A stretch of DNA of 64,000 bases, taken from Staphylococcus simiae. GTDB taxonomy: Bacteria; Bacillota; Bacilli; Staphylococcales; Staphylococcaceae. Shown one piece after another: positions 24,473 through 34,079 of the stretch. The notes beneath the pieces were generated by a model, which ran no database searches, was not told where the DNA came from, and saw nothing but the letters and a program-made list of their open reading frames with translations. How positions within the stretch are numbered: the stretch's first letter is position 1; every line of letters begins with the position of its first letter. The position numbers were made by a program, and so were the translations under genes. The stretch covers positions 1-64,000 of the forward strand of contig NZ_CP071589.1 in assembly GCF_017357005.1 (NCBI RefSeq), given 5' to 3'.

Positions 24473-25174
24473 ATGGCTAGAAAAGTAGTTGTAGTTGATG
24501 ATGAAAAACCGATTGCTGATATTTTAGAATTTAATTTAAAAAAAGAAGGATATGATGTTTACTGTGCATATGATGGTAACGATGCCGTAGACTTAATTTA
24601 TGAAGAAGAACCAGATATCGTGTTACTCGACATTATGTTACCTGGTCGTGATGGCATGGAAGTATGTCGTGAAGTACGTAAAAAATACGAAATGCCTATT
24701 ATTATGTTAACTGCCAAAGACTCAGAAATTGATAAAGTGTTAGGTCTAGAATTAGGTGCAGATGACTATGTAACGAAACCATTTAGTACGCGCGAATTAA
24801 TTGCACGTGTTAAAGCGAACTTACGTCGTCATTATTCACAACCAGCACAAGAAACAACAAGTGCGACAAACGAAATTACAATTAAAGATATCGTTATTTA
24901 TCCAGATGCTTATTCTATTAAAAAGCGTGGCGAAGATATCGAATTAACACACCGTGAGTTTGAGTTATTCCATTATTTATCAAAACATATGGGACAAGTA
25001 ATGACACGTGAACATTTACTACAAACAGTATGGGGTTATGATTATTTTGGTGACGTACGTACAGTGGATGTAACCATTCGTCGTTTACGTGAAAAGATTG
25101 AAGACGATCCATCACATCCTGAATATATTGTTACGCGTAGAGGCGTTGGATACTTTCTCCAACAGCACGAATAG
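24473..25174 (+). CDS. walR: Essential response regulator WalR (YycF)
   Basis: WalR is the OmpR/PhoB-type regulator that activates autolysin and cell-wall genes. The 233-residue protein has a receiver domain with phospho-acceptor Asp53 ([11 protein letters not shown]), Thr101 followed by Lys102 (YVTKPF), and a C-terminal winged helix ([14 protein letters not shown] ... [13 protein letters not shown]). I start at [11 protein letters not shown], 9 nt after AGAGG. The ATG at 24467 is too close to the RBS, and a reading from 24422 adds an unconserved leader. It is 12 nt upstream of walK in the walRKHI operon. Confidence 0.98.
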   Translation: MARKVVVVDDEKPIADILEFNLKKEGYDVYCAYDGNDAVDLIYEEEPDIVLLDIMLPGRDGMEVCREVRKKYEMPIIMLTAKDSEIDKVLGLELGADDYVTKPFSTRELIARVKANLRRHYSQPAQETTSATNEITIKDIVIYPDAYSIKKRGEDIELTHREFELFHYLSKHMGQVMTREHLLQTVWGYDYFGDVRTVDVTIRRLREKIEDDPSHPEYIVTRRGVGYFLQQHE

Positions 25175-25186
25175 AGGTTTAGGCGA

Positions 25187-27013
25187 ATGAAGTGGCTCAA
25201 ACAACTACAATCCCTTCATACTAAACTAGTAATTGTTTATGTCTTGTTAATTATTATTGGTATGCAGATTATTGGTTTATATTTTACTAATAATCTTGAA
25301 AAAGAACTGCTAGATAACTTTAAAAAGAACATTACACAATATGCGAAACAATTAGATATTAGTATAGAAAAAGTATATGACGAAAAAGGTTCTGTCAACG
25401 CACAGAAAGATATACAAAATTTATTAAGTGAATATGCGAACCGTCAAGAAATTGGAGAAATTCGCTTTATAGATAAAGATCAAATTATTATGGCAACGAC
25501 AAAGCAGTCTAACCGTAGTCTAATTAATCAAAAAGCCAATGATAGCTCCGTTCAAAAAGCCTTATCACTAGGGCAATCGAACGACCATTTAATCTTAAAA
25601 GATTATGGCAACGGTAAAGATCGCGTGTGGGTTTATAATATCCCAGTCAAAGTAGATAAAAAAGTCATTGGTAACATCTATATCGAATCGAAAATTAATG
25701 ACGTTTATAATCAATTAAACAACATTAACCAAATATTTATTGTAGGTACCGCCATCTCGCTACTTATCACTGTAATCCTTGGTTTCTTTATTGCCCGAAC
25801 GATTACCAAACCCATCACTGATATGCGTAACCAAACCGTCGAAATGTCTCGAGGGAACTATACGCAACGTGTGAAGATTTATGGTAATGACGAAATTGGT
25901 GAACTGGCATTAGCCTTCAACAATTTGTCTAAACGTGTGCAAGAAGCACAAGCGAATACAGAAAGTGAGAAACGTCGACTCGACTCAGTTATCACACATA
26001 TGAGTGACGGTATCATAGCGACAGACCGTCGTGGGCGCATTCGTATTGTTAATGATATGGCTCTAAAAATGCTTGGTATGGCTAAAGAAGATATTATCGG
26101 TTATTACATGTTAAGTGTCTTAAGTCTAGAAGATGAGTTTAAATTAGAAGAAATTCAAGAAAACAATGATAGTTTCTTATTAGATTTAAATGAAGAAGAA
26201 GGGCTTATTGCGCGTGTTAACTTTAGTACCATTGTGCAAGAAACTGGCTTTGTCACAGGTTATATTGCTGTGTTACATGATGTTACGGAACAACAACAAG
26301 TTGAACGAGAACGTCGCGAATTCGTTGCCAACGTTTCACACGAGTTGCGTACACCATTAACATCTATGAACAGTTACATTGAAGTCCTTGAAGAAGGTGC
26401 ATGGAAAGACGATGAATTAGCACCACAATTCCTATCGGTAACACGTGAAGAAACGGAACGTATGATTCGTCTTGTCAATGACCTCCTACAACTATCTAAA
26501 ATGGATAACGAGTCAGATCAAATTAACAAAGAAATTATCGACTTCAATATGTTTATTAATAAAATTATTAATCGACACGAAATGTCAGATAAAGATACCG
26601 AATTTGTCAGAGAAATTCCTAATCAAACAATCTTTACCGAAATCGATCCAGATAAAATGACACAAGTATTTGATAACGTCATTACCAATGCGATGAAATA
26701 TTCTCGTGGTGATAAACGTGTCGAGTTCCACGTGAAACAAAATCCACTGTATAACAGAATGACGATCCGTATTAAAGATAACGGTATAGGTATTCCAATT
26801 AACAAAGTAGATAAAATATTTGATCGCTTTTATCGTGTTGATAAAGCCCGTACACGTAAAATGGGTGGTACTGGTTTAGGTTTGGCAATTTCTAAAGAAA
26901 TCGTCGAAGCACACAACGGTCGTATCTGGGCTAACAGTGTAGAGGGGCAAGGTACATCTATCTTTATTACACTTCCATGTGAAGTAATCGAAGACGGTGA
27001 TTGGGATGAATAA
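25187..27013 (+). CDS. walK: Essential sensor histidine kinase WalK (YycG)
   Basis: WalK is the membrane kinase that phosphorylates WalR. The 608-residue protein has TM1 (about 13-33), an extracellular sensor domain, TM2 (about 183-203), HAMP ([11 protein letters not shown] onward), a cytoplasmic PAS domain, and HisKA with the phospho-accepting His in VSHELRTPL (position 385 by length identity with S. aureus WalK). The HATPase domain has DNGIGIP and GGTGLGLAI boxes. It overlaps walH by 8 nt. No disruption is seen, as expected for an essential gene. Confidence 0.98.
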   Translation: MKWLKQLQSLHTKLVIVYVLLIIIGMQIIGLYFTNNLEKELLDNFKKNITQYAKQLDISIEKVYDEKGSVNAQKDIQNLLSEYANRQEIGEIRFIDKDQIIMATTKQSNRSLINQKANDSSVQKALSLGQSNDHLILKDYGNGKDRVWVYNIPVKVDKKVIGNIYIESKINDVYNQLNNINQIFIVGTAISLLITVILGFFIARTITKPITDMRNQTVEMSRGNYTQRVKIYGNDEIGELALAFNNLSKRVQEAQANTESEKRRLDSVITHMSDGIIATDRRGRIRIVNDMALKMLGMAKEDIIGYYMLSVLSLEDEFKLEEIQENNDSFLLDLNEEEGLIARVNFSTIVQETGFVTGYIAVLHDVTEQQQVERERREFVANVSHELRTPLTSMNSYIEVLEEGAWKDDELAPQFLSVTREETERMIRLVNDLLQLSKMDNESDQINKEIIDFNMFINKIINRHEMSDKDTEFVREIPNQTIFTEIDPDKMTQVFDNVITNAMKYSRGDKRVEFHVKQNPLYNRMTIRIKDNGIGIPINKVDKIFDRFYRVDKARTRKMGGTGLGLAISKEIVEAHNGRIWANSVEGQGTSIFITLPCEVIEDGDWDE

Positions 27014-28340
27014 TAAGGAACATATTAAGTCTGTCATCCTAGCCTTACTTGTATTGATGAGTGTTGTATTAACGTATATGGTATGGGACTTTTCACCGGA
27101 TATTACAGACGTCGATAATACAGATAGTAAGAAGAATGATACTAAACCATTGACGAAACCGATGACTGCTAATATGGATACGACGATTGCACCTTTTCAA
27201 ATTATTAATTCTAAGGACGATCATCCTAAAGGAACAGTCGCAACGGTATCTAATGTCACGAAATTAATTAAACCATTGAAGAATAAAAGTGCTAAGTCTG
27301 TTGAACATGTGCATCGTGACCATAATTTAATGATTCCAGAATTAGGTCAAGATATTACAATCCTAGATTTCACGTATGACTTACCATTATCGACGTATCT
27401 CGACCAAGTGTTAAATAGTAATGCTAAAGTACCTAATCATTTCAATTTTAATCGTTTAGTGATTGATCATAATGCTGACGACCGTATTGTACTATACGCT
27501 ATTAGTAAAGACCGTCACGACTATGTTAAAGTCACAACGACAGCTAAGTTTGCTAACTTTAAAGACGCTTTAGCAACGATTAAATCAGAAATGAAGCCAT
27601 ATACAGATATCATTACGAATAAAGATAGCATTGATCGAGCGACGCATCTTTTTGCGCCTAGCAAACCTGAAAAGTTAAAAACATATCGTATGGTCTTTAA
27701 TACGATGAGTGTTGAAAAGATGAATGCTATACTGTTTGACGATTCAACGATTGTCCGTAGCTCGAAAAGTGGTGTCACAACGTACAATAACAACACAGGT
27801 GTTGCGAACTATAATGATAAAGATGAAAAATATCATTATAAAAACTTATCAGAAGATGAAAAAAGTTCGAGTAATATGGAAGAAACGATACCAGGTACCT
27901 TTGATTTCATCAATAGTCACGGTGGTTTCTTAAATGAAGACTATCGTCTGTTTAGTACGGATAATAACTCTGGAGAATTGACATATCAACGTTTCTTAAA
28001 TGGTTATCCAACATTTAACAATGAAAATTCAAATGAAATTCAAGTCACTTGGGGAGAAACAGGTGTCTTTGATTATCGTCGTTCACTATTACGTACAGAT
28101 GTTGTCTTAAATAGTGAAGATGAAAAAGCATTGCCAAAATTAGAATCTGTGCGTTCCAAGTTAGCAAATAATAGTGATATTGATTTTGAAAAAATAACTA
28201 ACATTGTTGTCGGTTATGAAATGCAAGATAATCCAGATCATAATCATATGGAAGTACAGATTAATAGCGAACTTATACCACGTTGGTATGTTGAATATGA
28301 TGGTAAGTGGTATATCTATAGTGATGGGGGGCTAGAATAA
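27006..28340 (+). CDS. walH: WalRK regulatory protein WalH (YycH)
   Basis: WalH is a membrane-anchored extracytoplasmic accessory protein that, with WalI, modulates WalK activity. The 444-residue protein has one N-terminal TM helix (about 9-28: [19 protein letters not shown]) and a long extracellular part. The ATG at 27006 gives the same length as S. aureus YycH; a GTG 9 nt upstream is less likely. It overlaps walK by 8 nt and touches walI directly, so the four genes form one transcription unit. Confidence 0.96.
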   Translation: MNNKEHIKSVILALLVLMSVVLTYMVWDFSPDITDVDNTDSKKNDTKPLTKPMTANMDTTIAPFQIINSKDDHPKGTVATVSNVTKLIKPLKNKSAKSVEHVHRDHNLMIPELGQDITILDFTYDLPLSTYLDQVLNSNAKVPNHFNFNRLVIDHNADDRIVLYAISKDRHDYVKVTTTAKFANFKDALATIKSEMKPYTDIITNKDSIDRATHLFAPSKPEKLKTYRMVFNTMSVEKMNAILFDDSTIVRSSKSGVTTYNNNTGVANYNDKDEKYHYKNLSEDEKSSSNMEETIPGTFDFINSHGGFLNEDYRLFSTDNNSGELTYQRFLNGYPTFNNENSNEIQVTWGETGVFDYRRSLLRTDVVLNSEDEKALPKLESVRSKLANNSDIDFEKITNIVVGYEMQDNPDHNHMEVQINSELIPRWYVEYDGKWYIYSDGGLE

Positions 28341-29129
28341 ATGAACTGGAAACTTACGAAGACACTCTTCATTTTCGTCTTTGTTCTAGTTAACATCATG
28401 CTAGTTATCATTTATATTAATAAAGTGAATCGTTCACATATCAATGAAGCGGAAAGTAGTAATGAAGTTAACTTTCAACAAGAGGAAATTAAAGTACCAG
28501 ATAGCGTGTTAAGCAAATCTGTTAAAGATTTACGTTTATCACAAATTACTGGCCGTTCTAAAGACTTTTCAGCACAAGTCAAGGGAGACGATGAGTTAAC
28601 AACATCAAACTCTGGTAAGCAATTAGAAGCAGACGTTGACCCAAGTATCACAGTTAACGACAATAATTTCAAAGATTTAAAGGATTATTTAAACAATCAT
28701 GTCTATCATGGTAAGACATATCAACTTAGTGATATTACGTCGAATAATGTGAAGTATGAACAAACATATCAAGATATTCCTATTTTAAATAATAGTAAGG
28801 CTACAGTGACTTTTAATGTGAATAATGATAAAGCGACGAGTTATAAACAGACGATGATGGAAGATATTAAGCCGACAGAAGGTACAGACAAAAAACGCCA
28901 AGTCATCACGCCTAGAAAAGCGATAGAAGCCTTGTACTTCAATCGTTATCTGAAGAAAGACGATCAAGTTATTAATGCTAGACTCGGCTATTATTCAGTC
29001 GTTAAAGAAACGAATGTCCAATTGTTACAACCGAACTGGGAAGTGAAGGTTAAACATCCAGGAAAAGACAAAGTCTATACTTACTATGTGGAAGCAACAA
29101 GCAACAATCCTAAAATTATAGATCACTAA
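28341..29129 (+). CDS. walI: WalRK regulatory protein WalI (YycI)
   Basis: WalI is the second membrane-tethered partner of WalK (262 residues). It has a single N-terminal TM helix (about 8-27: LFIFVFVLVNIMLVIIYI) and an extracellular domain predicted to pair with WalH. The start follows the walH stop immediately, with GGGGGG in the end of walH as the RBS. A strong hairpin terminator comes 10 nt after its stop, so walRKHI may end here rather than running into walJ. Confidence 0.96.
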   Translation: MNWKLTKTLFIFVFVLVNIMLVIIYINKVNRSHINEAESSNEVNFQQEEIKVPDSVLSKSVKDLRLSQITGRSKDFSAQVKGDDELTTSNSGKQLEADVDPSITVNDNNFKDLKDYLNNHVYHGKTYQLSDITSNNVKYEQTYQDIPILNNSKATVTFNVNNDKATSYKQTMMEDIKPTEGTDKKRQVITPRKAIEALYFNRYLKKDDQVINARLGYYSVVKETNVQLLQPNWEVKVKHPGKDKVYTYYVEATSNNPKIIDH

Positions 29130-29139
29130 GTTGTTGAGA

Positions 29140-29175
29140 GGCTAGTGCTGTTAATGATGCAGCACTAGCTTTTTT
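29140..29175 (+). terminator. Intrinsic terminator after walI
   Basis: GCTAGTGCTG pairs with CAGCACTAGC around an 8-nt loop and is followed by six Ts. It lies between walI and walJ and divides the walRKHIJ cluster. Confidence 0.88.
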
Positions 29176-29291
29176 GATTGCGGCGTCAAGTGAGAAATCA
29201 TACATAAAGGCATTGATTGAAAGCTTAATGTTGTCGTTTTTGGTTAACGTTATATCTATCATAGATACTTATACAGTTATGTCAAAAGCTT

Positions 29292-29318
29292 TTGTATTCT
29301 GTGAAACATTGTTATAAT
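29292..29318 (+). promoter_or_regulatory. Candidate walJ promoter
   Basis: -35-like TTGTAT (29292-29297) and an extended -10 TGTTATAAT (TATAAT at 29313-29318) lie in the 387-nt walI-walJ gap, about 200 nt before walJ. The spacer is short (15 nt), compensated by the TGn extension. No gene is seen elsewhere in this gap. Confidence 0.5.
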
Positions 29319-29516
29319 AATTAAGAAATTCATTGTGCGCGGTTATTAAAAAATAATAATTTGAGACAAGTCGATGGACAGTTACAGTTAGAAACGTAAG
29401 ACAAGCAATAAGTAGACTAAACTTAAATGAATGATAGTTTCTGTAGAGAAAATCATAAAGTTAAGTGAAGTGATACTGCGGTCACTGTGACAGGTGAGTT
29501 GTCGACATAGGAAAGG

Positions 29517-30317
29517 ATGAGTCGCTTGATACGAATGAGTGTCTTAGCAAGTGGAAGTACAGGAAATGCTACTTTTGTAGAAAATGATAAAGGTAGTTTA
29601 TTAGTCGATGTTGGTTTAACAGGTAAGAAAATGGAAGACTTATTTAGCCAAATTGATCGTAACATTCAAGATTTAAATGGTATTTTAGTGACACATGAAC
29701 ATATCGATCATATTAAAGGTCTAGGCGTCTTAGCACGTAAATATAAATTGCCGATTTATGCTAATGAAAAAACATGGCAAGCTATAGAAAAAAAAGATAG
29801 TCGTATTCCAATGGACCAAAAATTTATCTTTAATCCATATGAAACAAAAGAAATTGCTGGATTTGATATTGAATCATTCAATGTGTCACATGATGCGATT
29901 GATCCACAGTTTTATATTTTCCATAATAATTATAAAAAATTCACCATATTAACAGATACTGGTTATGTATCAGATCGCATGAAAGGTATGATTCGTGGCA
30001 GTGATGCTTTTATTTTTGAAAGTAATCATGACGTAGATATGTTGCGTATGTGTCGTTATCCATGGAGTACGAAACAGCGTATCTTAGGAGATATGGGACA
30101 TGTATCTAACGAAGATGCAGGACGTGCCATGACAGATGTTATCACAGGAAATACGAAACGTATTTATTTATCACATTTATCCCAAGATAATAATATGAAA
30201 GATTTAGCACGTATGAGTGTGGGACAGGTATTGAATGAACATGATATTGATACTGAAAAAGAAGTGCTATTATGCGATACCGATAAAGCAGTTGCTACAC
30301 CTATTTATACGTTGTAA
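29517..30317 (+). CDS. walJ: MBL-fold metallohydrolase WalJ (YycJ)
   Basis: This is a 266-residue metallo-beta-lactamase-fold protein with the metal motif [10 protein letters not shown] and downstream His/Asp ligands ([26 protein letters not shown]). Family members are proposed nucleases or exonucleases affecting DNA repair and cell division; the substrate is not established. It starts [17 protein letters not shown] with GGAAAGG upstream. Unlike the tightly packed walRKHI, it is separated by a terminator and a probable promoter of its own. Confidence 0.95.
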   Translation: MSRLIRMSVLASGSTGNATFVENDKGSLLVDVGLTGKKMEDLFSQIDRNIQDLNGILVTHEHIDHIKGLGVLARKYKLPIYANEKTWQAIEKKDSRIPMDQKFIFNPYETKEIAGFDIESFNVSHDAIDPQFYIFHNNYKKFTILTDTGYVSDRMKGMIRGSDAFIFESNHDVDMLRMCRYPWSTKQRILGDMGHVSNEDAGRAMTDVITGNTKRIYLSHLSQDNNMKDLARMSVGQVLNEHDIDTEKEVLLCDTDKAVATPIYTL

Positions 30318-30475
30318 TAAGGTGGATAAGTAGTTGTTATGGAGTTACGACGCCCAGTTTGTACATTATAGTGAAAATTTTTATTGTGATGGGATAAACC
30401 CCTTCAAAAATATGTAATACTTAAAAATAGGTGTTAATGATAGCTCTAAAATTAAAGAATGAATAAAGTCAGACA

Positions 30476-30503
30476 AGCGACCTACTAAGTGGGTCGTTTT
30501 TTT
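30476..30503 (+). terminator. Intrinsic terminator downstream of walJ
   Basis: GCGACC-tactaagt-GGGTCG is followed by seven Ts. It lies about 160 nt after walJ; the intervening bases show no gene. Confidence 0.8.
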
Positions 30504-30829
30504 GTGGATATAGGTGTGTAAAAAGTTGTGGATGAACTTGTGGAAAAGTAAGAAAATAATGATAAAGTACGTCTAAAAGATGACAAAATCAAGGATATAT
30601 GTCAAATAAATGTTAAGACAGACGCAAAGTTATCCACTAAATTGTTCATAGTTACCCACAAATGTGTATAAAACAATAAGTGATACCCACAATATACACA
30701 GACTTATCCACAAAATCACAGGTTATACACTAAAATTTGAGTATAACTGCAAGAAAAAGATCAAAAACTGTGAATTATCCTGTTATAATAAGAGGGAACA
30801 TTGTTAACAAGTGTATAACTTGTGGATAA
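30503..30829. other. Second cluster of DnaA-box-like 9-mers upstream of rlmH
   Basis: There are two perfect DnaA boxes: TTATCCACA at 30704-30712 and its complement TGTGGATAA at 30821-30829. One-mismatch copies occur at 30503-30511, 30527-30535, 30539-30547, 30630-30638, 30652-30660 and 30663-30671, and a weaker TTATACACT at 30723-30731. This density is comparable to the oriC spacer 29 kb upstream. It may titrate DnaA, load it, or regulate rlmH. Confidence 0.75.
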
Positions 30830-30866
30830 CTTTATGAATAATAAACACGCTGGAGGACCAAACGCG

Positions 30867-31346
30867 ATGAAAATTACTATCCTATCTGTGGGAAAACTAA
30901 AAGAGAAATATTGGAAACAAGCAATAGCAGAATATGAAAAACGTTTAGGCCCATATACCAAAATAGACATCATAGAAGTGCCAGATGAAAAAGCACCAGA
31001 AAATATGAGCGACAAAGAAATTGAACAAGTAAAACAAAAAGAAGGAGAGCGCCTCCTAGCAAAAATTAAACCACAAGCCACAGTGATTACATTAGAAATT
31101 AACGGTAACATGTTGTCATCAGAAGGATTAGCACAAGAACTCGAACGACGCATGACCCAAGGCCAAAGCGACTTTGTCTTTGTCATAGGTGGATCCAACG
31201 GCTTACATCAAGACGTCATCGCACGCAGCAACTATGCCCTGTCATTTAGCAAAATGACCTTCCCACACCAAATGATGCGCGTCGTGTTAATAGAGCAGAT
31301 ATATAGAGGATTTAAAATCATGCGAGGAGAAGCATATCATAAGTGA
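30867..31346 (+). CDS. rlmH: 23S rRNA (pseudouridine1915-N3)-methyltransferase RlmH (OrfX)
   Basis: RlmH is a SPOUT-fold methyltransferase that modifies pseudouridine 1915 of 23S rRNA. The 159-residue protein starts [16 protein letters not shown], preceded by GGAGG. It has the SAM-binding knot motif FVIGGSNG and the conserved C-terminal end [15 protein letters not shown]. Upstream in-frame starts (from 30822) are unsupported. Its last 18 nt are the chromosomal insertion site for SCC elements. The coding sequence is intact. Confidence 0.98.
   Translation: MKITILSVGKLKEKYWKQAIAEYEKRLGPYTKIDIIEVPDEKAPENMSDKEIEQVKQKEGERLLAKIKPQATVITLEINGNMLSSEGLAQELERRMTQGQSDFVFVIGGSNGLHQDVIARSNYALSFSKMTFPHQMMRVVLIEQIYRGFKIMRGEAYHK
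31329..31346 (+). other. SCC attachment site (attB/attL core) in the 3' end of rlmH
   Basis: GAAGCATATCATAAGTGA at the very end of rlmH matches the direct-repeat core used by Ccr recombinases for SCC integration. I did not find a second copy or close variant, nor ccr genes, in the remaining 32.6 kb, so this is either an empty attB, or the left end of an element whose other end and ccr genes lie outside the window or are lost. Confidence 0.85.
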
Positions 31347-31864
31347 AACCACGAAATGGGTTTTGAATGGTGAGTATTAACTCCATATTCATTCAAAATA
31401 TAAGATATATAAAGATAACTGGTCGTATATCTTAAGTAGTAGCTAACAACTGTAATTATGTTTTCATTAAATCTGTTTATATCTAAAATGATTAATATAG
31501 AATGCTCCTTTTTGTCATTATTAAATTATAAAAGCAACTTTATAACAAAAACAGTTATTTCAAAATCAACAGTCATTTACCTTATCTAGTAATGATAAAA
31601 CATTAGAAATGAAATTACAGATATTGAAAAAATAGTAAATATATCAATGAACTTTCAAAAGAGTAATTTCAAGAAACTAAGAATTTAAATAAAAAGTTCA
31701 AAGGATTTTATTAAGATGTGTTTGAAAGAAAATCAATCAAAAAGGTGTAGATTTTCCAATAAACTACTTAGAAATAATCATCATAATTTGAAAATTGACA
31801 ATTTTTTAGACTCATAATATATAATAATGGAAATAGATATAAAATGAAATTAAAGGGGTATAGT
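31347..31864. promoter_or_regulatory. Spacer after rlmH with promoter for the DUF6119 gene
   Basis: No gene is visible in these 518 AT-rich bases. A weak hairpin (TTTTGAATG/CATTCAAAA, about 31,361-31,399) follows rlmH. A good promoter precedes the next gene: TTGACA at 31795-31800 and TATATA/TATAAT at 31818-31825. Confidence 0.55.
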
Positions 31865-33610
31865 ATGAAGATTAATATTTATAAATCTAATTATAATTTT
31901 CAGGAAACAATCACAAATTTTTTAGAGAATTTAGAATCTTTAAATGATAACAATTATGAACTGCTTAATAATAAAAAACTCGTTAGTTATTCAAAGGAAT
32001 TAGAATTAATTAGTGAAATTTATATACGTAAAAAAGAGAGAAAAATTTTAGATTGGCAATTATTAGTGAAGAATGTATATCTAGATACTGAGGAAGATGA
32101 TAATTTATTTTCAGAAGTTGGTCATCATTTTGATGCAATATTATTTTTAAAAGAAAACACTACATTACAAAATAATGTATATATTATACCTTTTGGACAA
32201 GCATACCATGATATAAATAATTTGATTGATTATGACTTCGGAATTGATTTTGCAGAAAGAGCAATCAAAAATGAAGACATAGTTAATAAAAATGTTAATT
32301 TTTTTCAACAAAACAGACTTAAAGAGATTGTTAATTATAGAAGGAATAGTGTAGATTACGTTAGACCTTCAGAATCTTATGTATCAGTCCAAGGACATCC
32401 GCAAAACCCTCAAATTTTTGGAAAAACGATGATGTGTGGTACAAGTATTTCATTGCATGTACCGAATAATAGTCAGCAATTCATAGATAAAATTAGTATG
32501 ATAATCAAAGAAATAAACGCTGTTATTAGTCTTCCCCAAAAAATTAGTAAATTTCCTAGAGTAGTAACTTTAAAAGACTTTGATAAAATAGAAGTGTTAG
32601 ATAATTTATTGCTAAAAAAACTATCAAATATTCCAACTACAGAAAATATATCTATAGATATATCAAGACTTTTAGAACTAAGTAATATGATACTTTTATT
32701 AGATGACATGCTCGACGTCAACATATATATTAACTCTTCAAAAAAATATACAATAGAGACGTTTGATGCGACTGATACTGAAGTTAATTATATCACTGAA
32801 ATAAGAGATTACATATTAAACTATGAGGTTAACTCTATAAATGATGTCAGTATAGAAGTGATAGATAATTTGGGTCATTCAAATAAGATCCCACTAAAAA
32901 TGATACTACATGCTGAAGTTGAAATGGAAGATGGAAAAAAATATTTATTACAAAATGGAAAGTGGGGTTATTTTAATAAAGAATTTTTTGACATTTTGAA
33001 TGATCATTTGAATGAGATAGAAATTAGGTTTAACACACTAACTCCAACAGATTTAGTATTTGAAGAGGGAGAAGAAGGATATATAAGAAAAATGGTAGAA
33101 AGATTTCCAGAAGAATATTTAATGTTACATAAAATATTCATAAAACCAATAAATAATAATTTTAAAGTAAAAGGGAAAGGAATAGAGTTGGCAGACTTAT
33201 ACAATTTTCAAAACAATGAGCTTTTCACGATTAAAAGAGGAATTAATACATCTTTATCTCTTTATAGTTTAGAGCAAAATATAATAGCAATCAATGCTTT
33301 AAAATATCCAGAATCATATAATTTTGAAGAATTAACAGACGCTATTCCCGATAATTGGGAAAATATATTTAGGAATATACAACAGAGTATAAATTTTAGT
33401 ATAGTATGGATTTTACCGATATCATCTATTGATAAGACACCTATAAGTGATACGACTCATACTAATAGCGTAATAAATGAAAACTTTGAATTAACTAACT
33501 TAGGTTCAGTATTACTTAAAAATAAATTAGTGGAGTGGTCTCTCTATTTAAAAAATCAAAGAATTAAACCAATAATTTATATGGAAACACCAGCTGAAGA
33601 TAGAAATTAA
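31865..33610 (+). CDS. DUF6119 / TIGR04141-type sporadically distributed protein
   Basis: I recognise this 581-residue protein only at family level. The stretch VYIIPFGQAYHDIN followed by IDYDFGIDFAERAI and a following VDYVRPSE/GTSISLHV region match the TIGR04141 (DUF6119) pattern of sporadically occurring proteins often found beside defence genes. A later WGYFNKEFFDIL segment also fits. No catalytic motif is evident, and the function is unknown. The start at 31865 has AAGGGG 6 nt upstream; the ATG at 31844 lacks an RBS. Its own TTGACA promoter precedes it. A palindromic mini-element begins 2 nt after the stop. It is the first gene of the accessory island after rlmH. Confidence 0.7.
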   Translation: MKINIYKSNYNFQETITNFLENLESLNDNNYELLNNKKLVSYSKELELISEIYIRKKERKILDWQLLVKNVYLDTEEDDNLFSEVGHHFDAILFLKENTTLQNNVYIIPFGQAYHDINNLIDYDFGIDFAERAIKNEDIVNKNVNFFQQNRLKEIVNYRRNSVDYVRPSESYVSVQGHPQNPQIFGKTMMCGTSISLHVPNNSQQFIDKISMIIKEINAVISLPQKISKFPRVVTLKDFDKIEVLDNLLLKKLSNIPTTENISIDISRLLELSNMILLLDDMLDVNIYINSSKKYTIETFDATDTEVNYITEIRDYILNYEVNSINDVSIEVIDNLGHSNKIPLKMILHAEVEMEDGKKYLLQNGKWGYFNKEFFDILNDHLNEIEIRFNTLTPTDLVFEEGEEGYIRKMVERFPEEYLMLHKIFIKPINNNFKVKGKGIELADLYNFQNNELFTIKRGINTSLSLYSLEQNIIAINALKYPESYNFEELTDAIPDNWENIFRNIQQSINFSIVWILPISSIDKTPISDTTHTNSVINENFELTNLGSVLLKNKLVEWSLYLKNQRIKPIIYMETPAEDRN

Positions 33611-33612
33611 AT

Positions 33613-33684
33613 AGAATCATCTATTTTCATAGATTAGCAATAACTATTCTCATAGAATTTGTCAAACTAAATGTAGACGATTCA
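33613..33684. repeat. Palindromic mini-element A (IS3-end family)
   Basis: This 72-nt sequence matches the mini-elements at 45,921 and 46,914 and the left end of the IS3-family element at 50,670. The right terminus reads TGTAGACGATTCA; the left terminus is slightly decayed (AGAATCATCTA). It starts 2 nt after the stop of the DUF6119 gene, and the decayed GHKL frame on the minus strand runs into it. Confidence 0.75.
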
Positions 33685-33689
33685 ACAAT

Positions 33690-34038
33690 GAGTCTTTATT
33701 ATAGAGCTGTAATTTTTCAAATCTTAATCTTGGATAGATATCTTTAATTTTATTAATGATTCCTTTGCCGTAATCAATGATTGATGCTTCGACTTCAACA
33801 TAGTTATGATGATACCATTTTTGTGTAATACCTAACTTTCAGAACAACCAGAATTTCCCAGTATATTTCTGAGGATTTCTGAAATAGAGTGATTTAATAA
33901 CTTAGTTAAATTATCGATCTCAATAAATTAGTAATATCTTTATTTGTTTTCTGTACAATATCATTACGAATTTAATATAATTATTCAAATTAATTTTTAA
34001 GATTGGATAATAATTATTTTTAATACTCATAGTAGTTC
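33690..34038 (-). pseudogene. Decayed GHKL-type ATPase gene
   Basis: Minus-strand frames joined across at least two frameshifts read MSIKNNYYPILKIN, then a segment with LNHSISEILRNILGNSG (an N-box-like E-x-x-RN-x-x-x-N helix), then ASIIDYGKGI (a G1-box-like D-x-G-x-G). Together these resemble the start of a histidine-kinase-type ATP-binding domain. The frame ends inside mini-element A (LLNRLHLV, stop), so the 3' part is missing. Function cannot be assigned; it is most likely the remnant of an accessory regulator or defence gene. Confidence 0.5.
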
Positions 34039-34079
34039 CTTCATTGCTCGTTATTTATTCGTAGAAAGGGTCTGGGACA

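Noticed and set aside
31361..31399. Inverted repeat after rlmH considered as the SCC terminal inverted repeat
   Set aside because: It is a simple TTTTGAATG/CATTCAAAA hairpin lacking the usual SCC inverted-repeat sequence; it fits a weak terminator better.
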